Positions 9,856 through 22,000 of a stretch of DNA of 55,598 nucleotides are shown piece after piece (position 1 is the first letter of the stretch; each line of letters opens with the position of its first letter). The notes beneath the pieces are model-generated. The model did not search any database, was not told where the DNA came from, and worked only from the letters and a program-made list of their open reading frames with translations. The stretch comes from Rhizoclosmatium globosum. Lineage: Eukaryota > Chytridiomycota > Chytridiomycetes > Chytridiales > Chytriomycetaceae. Location of the stretch: NCBI GenBank assembly GCA_002104985.1, contig MCGO01000239.1:1-55598 (forward strand), given 5' to 3'. The translations under genes were made by a program, and so were the position numbers.

Positions 9856-11791
9856 TTATGGAGAAAGCTCAAAATGTTGTTCACCAGAAGCAGAATACAA
9901 AACTCCCGCCAAATACTCTGGGGTAAACTTCACATAGGAAAAGTTTGGTTTCAAGATACAAGTGGTAACTGATTCTCGAAAATCAATGAGAGCATACATC
10001 GAATTTGGAAGCAAGCTACTGTGATATTTTCTGTTAGCTGTGAATCGTCTAGCATGTTCGCCATCGTTAACCCCATCCACTAACAGCTCCAAGAACCAGC
10101 ATCCCCCTTGAAACCTGACAACAAGATCCAAATAGCCTTTCTTGTTTGAAGTCTGCCACTCTGGAGTCACAAGTACGTTAATTGGAAAAAGAGCCACAAT
10201 GGTTCGATACAGTTCCATTTGAATTTGGCGTTCTCTCATGCGCAAATTACCGTTCTCGACACGAAAAGCTTGAAGTCGCGAAGATGACATACGTGAAATA
10301 GCCTTGGCAAGAAATTTATCAATCTGTTTGAAGCCAAACGGAAATGATGTGGGGTCTCTTCGGTTTGACTCTAACCAGACTTTTAAATGCATTTGAGACG
10401 CAAATTGCAGACATCCGTCTTCATTCTCAAATAGGAATCCATGTTTTGTCAGGACTTCAATTGCCGCACTGCCACCTGGAGTGTTGGCTACATCAACAAC
10501 TTTCATATCTTTTCCATCTGCAACGCTCGCCAACACTGATGTCATTTTAGCGGAAGTTTCGGAATTGAGGTCGTAATTGTGAATTATTGCATTCATAGAC
10601 ATGAATAAAGGCATTCCTCTGCATTTTGATAAATGAGAAATCAGATCCCTTGACCTGAGAACTAATTCGACTTCTGCAGGATTAACTTTACCTGCTTGGC
10701 AATTATTAAACCGTTGCTGCACATACTGAAGAATCTCCTTTGCTACTCCAACATGGTTTGCACATAAGTTCCGACCTAATTCAGTATCAAGGAGAGTTCC
10801 ATTGGTCATTTCCTTGAATTCAGCCCTATTCAAAGACAAACTTGGTTTAACAATTGAGTGATTGACATTCTCTGAATCTGATGTACTCATCAGAGAAAAC
10901 GTGTTATCCCCTGGAAATTGAATGGGAGCACCACTTTCAAAACAGCCAAACGACGAGAGAAGCACCATACGAAGTTCGCCATATGCTCCTCCAAGACATG
11001 ATTTGACACAATCTGTCCAGAAATTTATATCGTCGTACATGACCTGAGCTTCATCAACTATGAGCACTCTTTCTCCTTTGTATGCCAAGAAACTTGTCCA
11101 TAAGACTTTAGTTTTTCGTTCAAAAAACGCAGAGACAGGTTCATCCTCAAGTGACTGCTGGGCACGTAGAAACACAACCGAACGATTTTTAGCTTGGCGT
11201 AATGATGAAGTAAGCAATTGAGCCAATCCAGTTTTTCCAGACATTGGTGGTCCACAAATGAAGACAACTGGGAGCGCAACACCGCCAGCTTCTGGAAAAA
11301 GCAATCTTGTGAAAGCCTTCACCGTTTCATCTCGCATCGTTCTGAATACTCCAGGTAGTCCCTCATTTGTCTCAAGTACGGGAACAGGATAATCGGGTCT
11401 CAATGGAAACTCTTCAAGTTCAGCTTTGTAATAGTCAGGCTCAACACTGTGATTAACCAATTTCTACTCACGTCTCATATTCTTGTCTCTCTCTAGCTGA
11501 ATCTGTAGAAGCAGCAGTTCTCTTTCCCGAAGACTAGAACTTCTCTTCTCCATGGATTTGAACCACTTCAATGCGTTTTCGTGCATGGCCTTCTCGAAAC
11601 TGCTGAGTGCCTCCCAGTGTGCTTCGGGGTTGGATAGAACAGTTCTCACTTGTTCAAGTTCCTTAGATACTGCCTGTAGGATGGGCGACAAGAGATAAGA
11701 CGTAGCAATAAACGCAGTGAGTTGTTCCTACCTCAATTTCTGTATCCATTGCCTTCTTTTTCCTCAGTAATTTTTTTGTTTCACTTCTCAT
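9856..11791 (-). CDS. Crinkler-type P-loop NTPase with C-terminal PD-(D/E)xK-like nuclease domain
   Basis: Three exons, 11732-11791, 11472-11673 and 9856-11423, join in phase to 609 residues. The N-terminus is a short basic and coiled-coil segment. The central part is an NTPase with Walker A GPPMSGKTG, Walker B RVLIVDEAQ and a STAND/AAA-like helical tail. The C-terminal 150 residues (MELYRTIVALFP... GYLDLVVRF...FLELLVDG...EHARRF...YALIDFRES) match the REase-fold domain of the Crinkler-RHS-type (CR) proteins. These proteins are abundant in chytrids and oomycetes and are thought to act as effectors or in genome conflict. No secretion signal or LFLAK-type header is visible at the start. What looks like an in-frame stop near 11460 lies inside a 48-nt GTGAGT...CAAAG intron. 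Function in this species is inference. Confidence 0.75.
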
Positions 11792-11909
11792 AAATAAAAA
11801 CGTAAAATTATTGTTTTTTATGTTTACAAATGCTTCTTGGAATGATGCATAACACTGCTCGGAATCCTTCGTATATCCGCAGGATTGCCAAGCTCTATAA
11901 ACACCACCT

Positions 11910-14900
11910 TCAAGTAGTTTCCAAAACCACACACAACCCCCATCGAGAGGCTACCAACAAGTCAACGCCAAGTACAGGAAGCGGAGGTGCCTCATCCTCA
12001 CTTCCGTCAGATTCTTCAACGTCCTTACTACATCCCGCGTCATCGTTTTCCCATCCATCTTCTGCAGAATCATCTTCAGAAACGCGCGAATATGCTAGTG
12101 CACGTTTGATATTGTTCGATTTCTTCCTGCTTATCATATTTGAGATATTCCCCAAACCAATCCCTGCGAGGTTATCATCTCCGATTTTGATTAGGGACAT
12201 TGCGTTTTCGTCTAACGCATCGCCCGAGGTATGGGTAGGTAACGCAGCAAGGTCGAGTACCCACAATTCCCACCACCCCTCATTGGAGGTGTATTTCGAA
12301 CTGCTTCTCCGATTCCTTACAGTCTCGGTTTGTTGCAGATTACCTGCACTTTCAGACTGCCTTCGAACACCAATCAACTTGTTTTCAAAGCAAGCAGCAA
12401 CGCCACATCCAGGCTGATGGATAGAATGCAAATGATAGCAAGAATGAATAGACACGGATGCACTAGATATTCGTGGTTTCGTAACTGAGACTTCCCAGAT
12501 GTTGACGAAGCAATCCACACCAGCTGAAACAATCAAAAACGATTGTAGTGATTCCACGGGTGATAGACTATCACTCGAGCTATCGTCTTTTTGAACGATT
12601 TTGAGAAAAGTTACTTCACCTAAGTGACCTTCCAGCAACAAGCCAACACGTGATACTTTGTTATTCGTTGCGGATCCATTAGACGAGCTGGATTCAAACG
12701 ACTGTCTAACTTGCTCGGATGTAAATGTTGCGGATGCGGTAGCTTTGGCTCGAATGAACAAAAGCTCTTTTTTGGTAGATAACTGTGAGATGGTAATGTC
12801 ACCACCGGCTGAAGCAACAACGAGTACATCCAGCTCATTATCAAAGCACATTGAAGAACAGCTAGAATTGGCATGGGTAATTGTGTCCACCAACTTCTCA
12901 TTCAGTTGTAATCTTTTGATGCTTCCTTCTTGACACGATCCGAAAACAATACTCCGTGACAAATCAGCAAAAATACTCGATGGAGTGTCTTCGAGAAAAA
13001 TGCTTGTGAATTCTGGCGAAATAGAGACTACATCCCCCACTTCCCAAACCCGTTCTGGAAGTGTCCACATATCCAAAGTTCCATCAAACCGTACCGCGAC
13101 CAGCCTATCCAGCTCAAAAGCAACTTCATAAATGCCAGAAGCGCTTTTACAGCCAGACGTCAATTCACAAACTAAACGCCCGCTGTACGTTTCAAATACC
13201 CGAATTGTTCCCGAAAACCCACCTACCACCAACATAGCCCCAAACACTTTAAAACAACTGACACCACCCGTTCCAGTTCGAGACATGACTTCATCTTGAA
13301 CGACAAACCGTCGTGCAGTCCTACAATTCCAGAAATGGAGGTTCCCGTCACCAGATGTCCAGGCTACAGTCCCGTCACTCGCGCATCCAAGGTATTCTAC
13401 ATCTACAAAAGCGCACCCAGAATACAAGGAAGCTACTTGTGCGTTTTGGAAGCGCGTGGTTGTGGTCGACTTTTGTGTGTCGTTATTGTCAGAATCTTTC
13501 TGGGAATGTGTTGTTGCTTTCAATGACTGCGTCGTATCGCGAATCAGGTATAATGCGAGGGACGAAGCCATAATGAAGCCTAGACATATCATTACGATTG
13601 TGCCGAGGAGAAGGATGATAAAGAGAGATCGTGGGATTTCGAAGCTGTATCCGTCGATTGTGATTTTCCATTTCTCCTTTTTGAGGCTGGGGGGAGCTGA
13701 AGGTGTGTGAGGAGTATCGGTAGGTTGTGGAGTTGTGTTTTCGTTGAGGGATATTGCGGTGACACACACTGGTGGCCTGACTTCAACATATTGGTCTATG
13801 TTGTTTGGATTTATGGTGCTCCATATGGCATCAGCTGTTGCAGACATCGTGGCCTCCCATGGCAGTGTTGGTGGCTCCATCGGACCATATGGTTCTGGAG
13901 TTGGGGTTTGGGATGATGTGCCATAGATGCCCAATCCTATTGATAGCATGATACCAATCATCTAAATTGTATTCCGTTTAGAAATGCCTTGCATTTTTAT
14001 ACCAGATACATACAATCAGAGCACCCCATCGTTGGCTTTTGCTTTCAGCCGGAAGACTTGTACCAGTGTCCTTTGCAAACTTTGAACTTTGGCGAGCATG
14101 AATGGCTTGGAGAGTGTGCAAATCGGATAACTATCGTAGAATGATTACTTCGCTTGAAGAATGGTTAGATCTCAGACAAACCTCTAAACGCCGGATATCA
14201 ATGGATAAAATAGTAGTGAAAAACGTGATTTGCATCATAAAGTCAATTACGACCGCGACAGTTGCAAACAAGCAAAACTCTTGAAGAGCAGGGACGTTAA
14301 TCAGTGATACAAGAACGAGAAGGCACAATTCATGAAACACTTTCGATGTCATTTTTGCGCCTACTTTCGAGAGACCTATTTGACGAAAGTGTCAACTAAA
14401 TTGCAAAAAGAACGAATTTGTCTCACCAATTCCCACACGTTCTCGAACCGGTAAATCAATTGAACTTGTTACAACCGCATTCGTCATGACAAAGATATTT
14501 TCCACACCAATTGCAATAATCAAGAAAGGAAGAACCTCCCTGCAAAAAAGTATGAGTGGCAGAACGGGTTACAAAAACACACAACACCAACCAAGGAACC
14601 AAAGTCGAAGTCACACCCATCCAAGAAGTCAATCCCACAGACATTGTTAACGATGAAAACACCATAATCACAGCCCCCATTCCCAACCCAAACTTTGATT
14701 TCACAAGTTCAACACGTCCCAACACGAGCGAAATGTAGAAAAAGACAATAATATAACTTAAAAGCACAATCGCGTATTCCACAGAAAACACATCGTCCAT
14801 GCTTGTTTCCCCAAACACGTAATACAAGTGTTGTAACTCTCCAAAGCTTCTCCAAGCCACCCAAGTATCGTCTGATGATACAGAGTCCAGAGGTTCATTT

Positions 14901-15859
14901 CGTTGCGCGACAGCTGAAGACCAGAGACCGTCCCATATCTGAGAAACGATTTCTTCTGGGAATGTGTTATCATCGGAGTCATGCTTTGATATTGTGTCTG
15001 AGATTGATGCAATAAGATTCGATATCCGTCGCTCATCGAGGACGTAGGTTATCACGAGAGAGGATGCAGAAATGAGGGATACAGGATGGGTCTTTGAGTA
15101 GACGACTCCTCCGAAAACTGATTGAATAGGGATGGGTGCACCCAATGAGGATTTGATGGATGTATTTGAAAGAGTATGCAGAATATCATTGTCTGATGCA
15201 AGGGTATTTATGTCTGAATTCCAGTAATCCAGAGGCGTGTGTATGAGACATTTCCCTGACACCAAGAAACAGATATCATGAACCGATATTGACACGGAGG
15301 AGTCAGAAGAGTCTTTGGAAGCATAAGAAGAGGGGTATAGAGTCCTTCTGTCGGGTGATAGAGGACAGTGCTTGATTCAATTCGTGATTGTAGGTCAAGT
15401 GCTTCAAGCAAGACTTTCTTGTTCAGCACACCTGCTGATCCAGATGCAGCTTCTCTTTCGCGCGAAACAGAAGCATTGAATACGATTTGTTCCAGTCTAA
15501 GGAAATCACACAGGTCTTATTAGCCCCCAATTTGTCATTTCCGACTGTCAAGTTTACCTAAGATGCGGGGCTGTACCAAAGCGTTCCAAGAAGCGGGATT
15601 GCAACAGAGGTGTCCTTTGGGCTGGAGAATCCCAGAACTGAATCGGTGCGAAGGGGTCTGGAGGGTTGAAAGCTGAAGCGACAAAGGGAGCAACAGCTGG
15701 CCATGACATTCCAACGATGGCAAAGACAGTTACTACGAGAATATGGTACGGATAGGAAGCACATAGAACGCCATGGTGGTAGAAAAGGGATGAAACTGTG
15801 CTGCTGGTGCTGCTGCTGATGGTGGTGCTAGTGGTGGCAGTGTTACTTTTTTGACGCAT
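11910..15859 (-). CDS. SCAP: SCAP, SREBP cleavage-activating protein
   Basis: SCAP is the polytopic ER sterol sensor that escorts SREBP to the Golgi. ATG at 15859. The first helix follows the SCAP-like motif GVLCASYPYHILVV. A luminal loop contains CLIHTPLDYW. The sterol-sensing domain follows, with LGRVELVKSKFGLGMGAV, SVGLTSWMGV, PFLIIAIGVENIFVMTNAVV, PALQEFCLF and FFTTILSIDIRRLE. After further luminal sequence and another helix, the C-terminal half is a WD40 propeller (ECLAS-like segment CASDGTVAWTSGDGNLHFW onward). Many short introns are in phase. One frame change near 15325 is fixed by one extra T in CTTCTTATG. The end of the protein has an acidic stretch. SREBP itself is not in this window. 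Confidence 0.92.
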
Positions 15860-15890
15860 CTTATTTCTCTCTTTGAAAAGAAACCAACCA

Positions 15891-16520
15891 ATGAAAGTAC
15901 TGTACACCAGTGGACAGCAACTGGGGCCTCGTCTTGCCTACCTCGCAGCAGCGGCACAACTTCCTCTGTGGCTGAACTTGGCGGACTGGTCGTTGCGGGA
16001 CCTTCGCGAGTCTGAACCGGAGACCAGTTCTACTTCAACATCAACATCAACATCAACGCCTACTTCCACTTCCACTTCAACCGAATCACACTCAAAAAAG
16101 GCGCCTCTGATCCGCCGCATCGCAACGTCGCTGCTCTGCCTCGGCGCCGGTGCAGCCTTCGCCGGTGTCGCCCACGTTTACGCGTCGCGCCTCGTGGCCT
16201 CCGTCGACCTCGTTTCAAACTCGAAAGCCGCAAAGAACGTCAGAATAACAACTCATGCGCTCAACTGGCGCCTCCTCGGCTCAAACGAGGAAGTCGCCGA
16301 CGCTCGGTCCCTGCGCTGCCTCGAACGCGTGGTCTTCCAAAACAACCCATCAGATTCTGCTTCTTCATTTGCAAAGGCAAAGGAGGGGAAGGGGAACAAG
16401 GCATTCTACCTTCTGCGGAATATGCAGTCACATAGAAACTACTTGCTACCACGTGATGGCATATTTCATGATCCAAATACCTTTGATTCGCTGTTCAATC
16501 ATTCCTCATTTAAAAACTAG
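15891..16520 (+). CDS. TMEM223-like small mitochondrial membrane protein
   Basis: Single exon, about 209 residues from ATG 15891. Two hydrophobic segments are visible: PRLAYLAAAAQLPLWLNLA near the N-terminus and SLLCLGAGAAFAGVAHVY in the middle. They are separated by a Ser/Thr repeat linker. The layout (short N-terminal KVLYTSG motif, two helices, soluble C-terminal domain) resembles TMEM223/TMEM186-type mitochondrial proteins that assist respiratory complex assembly. I infer the family from layout and weak motif likeness only. The C-terminal part has a striking polar motif, LLRNMQSHRNYLLPRDGIF, that should make family assignment easy. It shares a 31-bp intergenic region with SCAP. Confidence 0.45.
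   Translation: MKVLYTSGQQLGPRLAYLAAAAQLPLWLNLADWSLRDLRESEPETSSTSTSTSTSTPTSTSTSTESHSKKAPLIRRIATSLLCLGAGAAFAGVAHVYASRLVASVDLVSNSKAAKNVRITTHALNWRLLGSNEEVADARSLRCLERVVFQNNPSDSASSFAKAKEGKGNKAFYLLRNMQSHRNYLLPRDGIFHDPNTFDSLFNHSSFKN
16031..16081 (+). repeat. ACATCA/ACTTCC short tandem repeat coding Ser-Thr
   Basis: Six-base units (TCAACA, then TCCACT) encode a Ser-Thr run in the linker of the TMEM223-like protein. Length variation between strains would be in frame. Confidence 0.8.
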
Positions 16521-16609
16521 CAATAATGAGATTTTTGGTGCAATCTGTTTCACATTTTTGGCTGACGTTCTCAGCACACTCAATCCAAAAACATTCCAAA
16601 CTGACCCAG

Positions 16610-17320
16610 ATGGCGCAAGAACAGGACTTGTTCGAATTCAATAACTACACCATCACGGTGATCCACAACATTCTCCGCAGAGCGAATGAGTCTCTCGTCA
16701 TCAACTGCGATGCTGAACACATCACCTCCAAGAAACAACTTAAGGCTTTCATTGGCTATCTTGCCGCCTACGCTTCGTTCCTCCACCACCATCACAAGAA
16801 TGAAGACGATATCTACTTTCCAGTCCTCATCAAGCACAGTATCAATTGTGACGGCCTCACTCAAGATCATAAAGATCTTGAAGCGCTCCTTGCCATCCTT
16901 GACAAAACTGCTGCTCTCTCCAAAAACAAGAAGGCTGTCGCAGCACTCGATCCCAAGACTTTCGACTTTGTATCAGTTAAGGAGAACTTGCTCCAAATAA
17001 GGGCTACCTTGAACCCACATCTTTTGCTTGAAGAAACCGACCATAGCCCACAAGTCCTTCGTGATTCCGGATTGACTACTGAAGAGATCACGAAAGTTCA
17101 CAACGACATCATGGTCGAAGAAAAGAAACAAGACCCTTTCACTTCCTTGCCCTTCTTCCTCAAGAGCTTCTCACCAGAAGAGAAAAAGAATTGGGTCAAG
17201 AAGACGATGCCTGGCTTTGTTGTCAATGTGTTGGGCCCCATCTTTTCCCTTCGCTTCTCCTCCTACTGGCAGTTTTCGTACCAGCAACAGGTCAAGAAGG
17301 GAGTCAAGTTTTCATGCTAA
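16610..17320 (+). CDS. Hemerythrin-like (HHE) domain protein, copy 1
   Basis: HHE proteins bind a di-iron centre or haem-free iron through conserved His/Glu in a four-helix bundle and act in O2/NO sensing or redox defence. The intronless frame from ATG 16610 (MAQEQDLFEF) gives 236 residues. Candidate ligands are VIHNILRR (first His), FLHHHHKNEDDIYFP (His cluster plus Glu), QDHKDLEALL, and NPHLLLEETDH. The C-terminal third (SFSPEEKKNWVKKTMPGF ... SYQQQVKKG) is not part of the HHE core. An upstream in-frame extension exists but starts earlier than the sequence conserved with copy 2. This copy is intact, whereas the adjacent paralogue is frame-disrupted. Confidence 0.8.
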   Translation: MAQEQDLFEFNNYTITVIHNILRRANESLVINCDAEHITSKKQLKAFIGYLAAYASFLHHHHKNEDDIYFPVLIKHSINCDGLTQDHKDLEALLAILDKTAALSKNKKAVAALDPKTFDFVSVKENLLQIRATLNPHLLLEETDHSPQVLRDSGLTTEEITKVHNDIMVEEKKQDPFTSLPFFLKSFSPEEKKNWVKKTMPGFVVNVLGPIFSLRFSSYWQFSYQQQVKKGVKFSC

Positions 17321-17445
17321 TTAACTTACTTTAGTGTTCGGTTTCAGAATAATAAATTCGTATGTTTTCCACTTGGATCGTCGCTGAGATTTTCGTATCC
17401 CCAATCAACACACTCAATCCAAAAAGACATCCCAAACAGACCCAA

Positions 17446-18154
17446 ATGGCGCAAGAGAAGGACTTGTTCGACCTCAACACCTACACCATCACGGTGATGC
17501 ACAACATTTTACGCAGGGCTAATGAGTCGCTGGTTATCAATTGCGACACAGAGCACATCACATCCATCGGGCAACTCGAAGCATACATTGGATACCTTGC
17601 TTCTTACGCCGCTTTCCTCCACCACCATCACAATAATGAAGACGATATTTACTTTCCAGTATTAATCAAGCCGGTATCAATTGTGACCGCCTTACGCAAG
17701 ATCACCGTAACCTCGAAGATTTGTTGGCCACCCTCAACAAAACGGCTGCTCTCTCCAAAGACACTAAAGCACTTGCAGCTCTCGACCCCAAGACTTTCGA
17801 CTTTGCAGCTGTCAAGGAAAACTTGTTGCAAATCAGAGCCACTTTGAACCCACATCTCCTCCTTGAAGAGACTGAGCACAACCCACAGGCTCTTCGTGAT
17901 TCTGGGTTGACTGTTGAAGAGCTCTCTGCTATTTTTGATGCTATGAAGGCGGAAGAGCAGAAGCAGGATTTGTTCACTTCTTTGCCGTTCTTTCTCTCGA
18001 GTTTCTCTCCAGAAGAACAGAAGTTATGGGTCAGTAAGATGATGCCAAGTTTTGTTGTTATGTGTTGGGCCCACTTGCGTCACTTCGTTATTCTTCGTAC
18101 TGGCAGTTTTCGTACCAGCAACAAGTCAAGAAGGGTGTTCAATTTTCGTGTTGA
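17446..18154 (+). CDS. Hemerythrin-like (HHE) domain protein, copy 2 (two frame shifts)
   Basis: Tandem paralogue of the gene at 16610, about 125 bp downstream on the same strand. The N-terminus MAQEKDLFDLNTYTITVMHN and the HHHHNNEDDIYFP motif are retained. Compared with copy 1, one base is missing near 17672 (AAGCCGGTATC against AAGCACAGTATC) and one near 18060 (GTTATGTG against GTCAATGTG). Restoring one base at each place gives a protein colinear with copy 1 to the same C-terminal motif and a TGA at 18154. The 5' flank (CACTCAATCCAAAAA just before the ATG) is also shared, so the duplication included upstream sequence. It could be a young pseudogene, but the same indel type occurs in single-copy genes nearby. 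Confidence 0.7.
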
Positions 18155-18286
18155 ATAATGAATTCTCACTGTAAACATCCTTTAGTAAGATTTTTGAAAA
18201 GGAATGAATCACGTCAACTGCGCCACCAAAAACAACTCTCCCAAACAAAAGCAGTCCAACACAAACACAACACCCAAATCCAACAA

Positions 18287-18938
18287 ATGACCTTCTCGCA
18301 CGCCTCGCCCAAGCTCCAGCACGCCATCGCCACCCTCACTTCCCTCGCCACAACATCCTCCTCACTTAAGTGCGGCCGCCACGCCGCCGCCCTCCTCACC
18401 CGAAAGGGCACAATCGTCTCCCTCGGCGTCTCCCACCACACGTCACAAACAACTACAATCCACGCTGAAACACACTGCCTCAACAACTACACCTCAAACC
18501 CATCCACAAACACCCGCCCGCGCCGTCGTCGCGACCTCCGAAAGCTGGACTTGCTTGTCGTTCGTGTGAATCCAAACGGCTCAGAGTTGCTCAACTCGGA
18601 GCCGTGTTCGGATTGCGTACATGCTTTGAGGGCGTGTTCGTTTCTGAGGCGCGTTTATTATACGACGAGGTTGGCGTCGGTTGCTGAGGCTGCTTTGACG
18701 CCGGGATGCTTTGAACAGCGCGTTAAAGAAGCCAAATCGAGGAAATTATGTGGTCAAGAACTATATAGAGAAAGACGAGTATGGACGAGGACGACCTGTG
18801 ATTTGGGTACAGGGCGTGGTGCTTACTTCGGTTACGGACTTGTTGGAGAGCAATCCTGTCGTGTTGACTTACTGTCATCCTTCTAAATTAATTGATGGGC
18901 ATCTTAGTAGTGCTAAAAGGGCCTCTCTGCGACAGTAA
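18287..18938 (+). CDS. Cytidine/deoxycytidylate deaminase-fold protein
   Basis: The zinc-dependent deaminase signature is present: IHAETHCLNN (His-Ala-Glu) followed about 50 residues later by EPCSDCVHAL (Pro-Cys-x-x-Cys). The first helix and strand (KCGRHAAALLTRKGTIVSLG) also fit the fold. Start is taken at ATG 18287 (MTFSHASPKLQ). After about 18720 the first frame becomes Arg/Cys-rich and unlikely, while the next frame continues well (GNYVVKNYIEKDEYGRGRP, VIWVQGVV) to a stop at 18938. A one-base indel near 18720-18745 is therefore proposed. Substrate cannot be told from sequence; free nucleoside, nucleotide or RNA are all possible. Confidence 0.65.
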
Positions 18939-19036
18939 CTACATTATTATTATATTACTTATTATAATCAACTTCGTAAAAGGAGCTGTTCAATAAATGC
19001 ATATGTTTCGAAATAGTGTTCACTTTATACAACAAG

Positions 19037-22000
19037 ATGTTTCTAATACGTGATATCCGGTCGGAAGTCGATACGGAACGGAATCCACGAAAACATTTCA
19101 AAAATGGCACCAAAACGCCTTCCGGACGCAGAGGCCCGGCTTCCTCTCCTCCCACCAACCACGCCTGGCACAGCCGTGAGCCATCTTCATCGCCCACGCG
19201 ACGCAGCTCTCGCGCTGGAGTGTACGAGCCCAAGCCAAGTAGCGTTGTGATACGCGAGCAGTTCCACAAACTGTACGTGCCTCCCACGCATCTTGTATCT
19301 TACCCCATCCACCACCTTCCGCATCAAATGAATGAAGACTAACAAAGAACTGAACAGACTCGTTGCCCTCACTGCGCTGATTGTCCTCCTTCTCGCCCTC
19401 GATGCCTTTTGGAACTCATCACCATCGCCACTGGGATCCGGAATCACTGCCGCCGCGTTCGAAGAAGGTCTGCGAACTTGTGCGGCAACAGCAGCTCAGC
19501 GACGTGATTGGGACCGCGTGTTCCTCGAGGGTGTGTGTGCTTGTTTGATAACAGACTCCAAGGATCCTAATGACTCCCTCCCTTTGCTACTACAGGTGGA
19601 AAGCCTCCTTCAAACAGTAGACCAAATGGTAACCCACGTCATGCCGTCCTCTCCGCCTTGAACGGCTCCTCGACCCCGCTTCTCATTCAACACGCCACTC
19701 TCTGGGACGGACTCGGAAACCGTCTCCAAAACACTGATATTGCTCTCGCCCACGGAATTATTGTCAAGATTGGTGCTGGTTTAACTCCTGGCGACGTTGT
19801 CAATGCTGCAAACGCGCACGCAAACAAGCTTGCAAAATCTCTTCGTGGACCAAAGGTGGCCTTTATCTCTGCTCAGGATGTTGAGGTTGTTGACGTTCAA
19901 GGCCGTGTTGTTTCTCCTGGTTTGGTTGATATGCACAGGTATTCAAATCTGACTTACTACGATTCAATATTAATTAACTTAAATACTTCAGTCATTCTGG
20001 TATCGGATCATTGCCGGGTTTCTGGGGAGATGAAGACGGAAATGAAATGGCTGGTGGCCCAACAAATCCATACCTCCGTGCCCAAGATGCCATCAACCCA
20101 TTGGACAAAGCCATTGAATTAATCGCTTCTGGAGGTGTGACCACCTCGCTCATTATCCCTGGATCTGGAACATTGATGGGTGGTGAAGGATTGGCCATCA
20201 AGAACTTCAAAAGTGCCTCAAATTCTGTCAATGACTTGGCTTTGAACAGCGGAATGAGTTTGGATGGAGAAGACGGAAAGTTGTGGCGTTGGATGAAAAT
20301 GGCATGTGGTGAGAACCCAAAGCGGGCTTTTGGAGGACAAGGAAAGTTCCCAGGTTCCAGAATGGGAAATGCGTGGGCAATGAGAGCACAGTTCGAGAAG
20401 GCGAGAAGCACTCTTCGCGCTCAGGTATGAAACTCTTACCTTTTGCAACTCTGGTAATCAAAGAAACAGGATGATTGGTGTGAAACTGCTGAATCCCTTA
20501 AGTCTCAATTCAAAAACAAAGCCAGCCAATATGTTGCATCTCGCTACCCTGACACTCTTTCCGATGAATCTCTCGTCGCCTTGATGCGCCGCGACATTCG
20601 TCTTCAAGTTCACTGCTACCAAACCAACGATATTGACATGATGATCCGCAACAAGCACGAATTCGATTTCCCAATCATCGCCTTCCACCATGCGACAGAA
20701 GCGTATATGCTCGCCGACAAGTTGGCTGCCGAAAACATTTCTGCTGCTATCTTTGCCGATCATTCATTATACAAGCGGGAAGGTTACAAGCACTCTGTTC
20801 GTGGTCCTCAAGTTCTCGCTGCGGCTGGTGCTAAATTTGCCTTCAAATCTGACCACCCTGTCCTCAACGCTCAACATCTTATTTACGAAGCCCAAAAAGC
20901 GGTTCACTATGGGCTCGATGAGGACCTCGCTTTTGCGGCTGTTACTTCTGTTCCAGCGGAGAGACTTGGGGCTGGCTGGAGAATTGGAAGCCTTCAAGAA
21001 GGATTTGATGCAGATGTTGTTGTATGGGACCGCCCACCTTTGCAACAAGGAGCCCACCCACTTCGTGTCATCATTGATGGTTACACAACTCTAAAGCACC
21101 CACTTGTCACTTCCCAGCCTCCTACCCCACTTCCACGCACCCCAGCTGTTTCTCCAATCCTTGACTTCCCACAAACCCAGCTCCCCGCATACACTGTCTC
21201 GAATATTTCAGGAATTTACACTCAAGAGAACCAGATTCTGAAGGGCTTAATCACTGTCGAAAATGGAATTGTGACTTGTATTGGCCTCAAGTGCACTCCA
21301 AAGGGATACTTGTTGAACTTGAATGGAGGAGTCGTAATTCCAGGCCTTATTGGCGCTGCTATTCCTCTCGGTTTGGAGGAGATCAGCGCGGAAGAAAGCA
21401 CGAGTGATGGTGAAGCTGGAACTCAGGATGCACTTGACGGCTTTGTTCACGCCAAGGATGGTTTGCGTGTCGGTGGAGGCGGCAAACTCTTGGAATATGC
21501 CTGGAAGAGTGGAGTTTTGACTGGTGTTGTCGCAGGAAAGGGTGCTGGATTTGCTCAAGGTGTTTCTGTTGCCTTCAGAACTGCGGCAGAGAGATATTCC
21601 GATGCTGTTTTGAAGAGTGATGTCGCGCTTCATATTACCATTGGAAACAATGCAAAAGGTTTGTGTTTTCTATGGATTTACATTTGTACTGAAATGGGTG
21701 TGTAGAGGGGTATGCGAAGTCCATTTCGAGCCAATTCGCCCACCTTCGTAAACTTCTTACCACGCCACCAGCTTCTCCGGATTCACCATTCACTGATGTT
21801 CTCGCCGGAAAGATTCCTCTCGTTGTTACAACCCACGATCCAAACGACATTTCTAAGCTCATCACCTTGGTCTCCACTACTGCTCCAAAAGTCCGTTTGG
21901 TGTTGCATGGAGCTACTGGAGCCTACCTTGTTGCTGACGAACTCGCCAAAGCTGGTGTTCCAGTGATCCTTCAACCACCACGTTGTCAGCAAGAATCCTG

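Noticed and set aside
11460..11480. Apparent in-frame TAG in the Crinkler-type gene
   Set aside because: It lies in a 48-nt GTGAGT...CAAAG intron whose removal keeps frame and yields RPELEEFPLRPDY, so no readthrough or pseudogene is needed.
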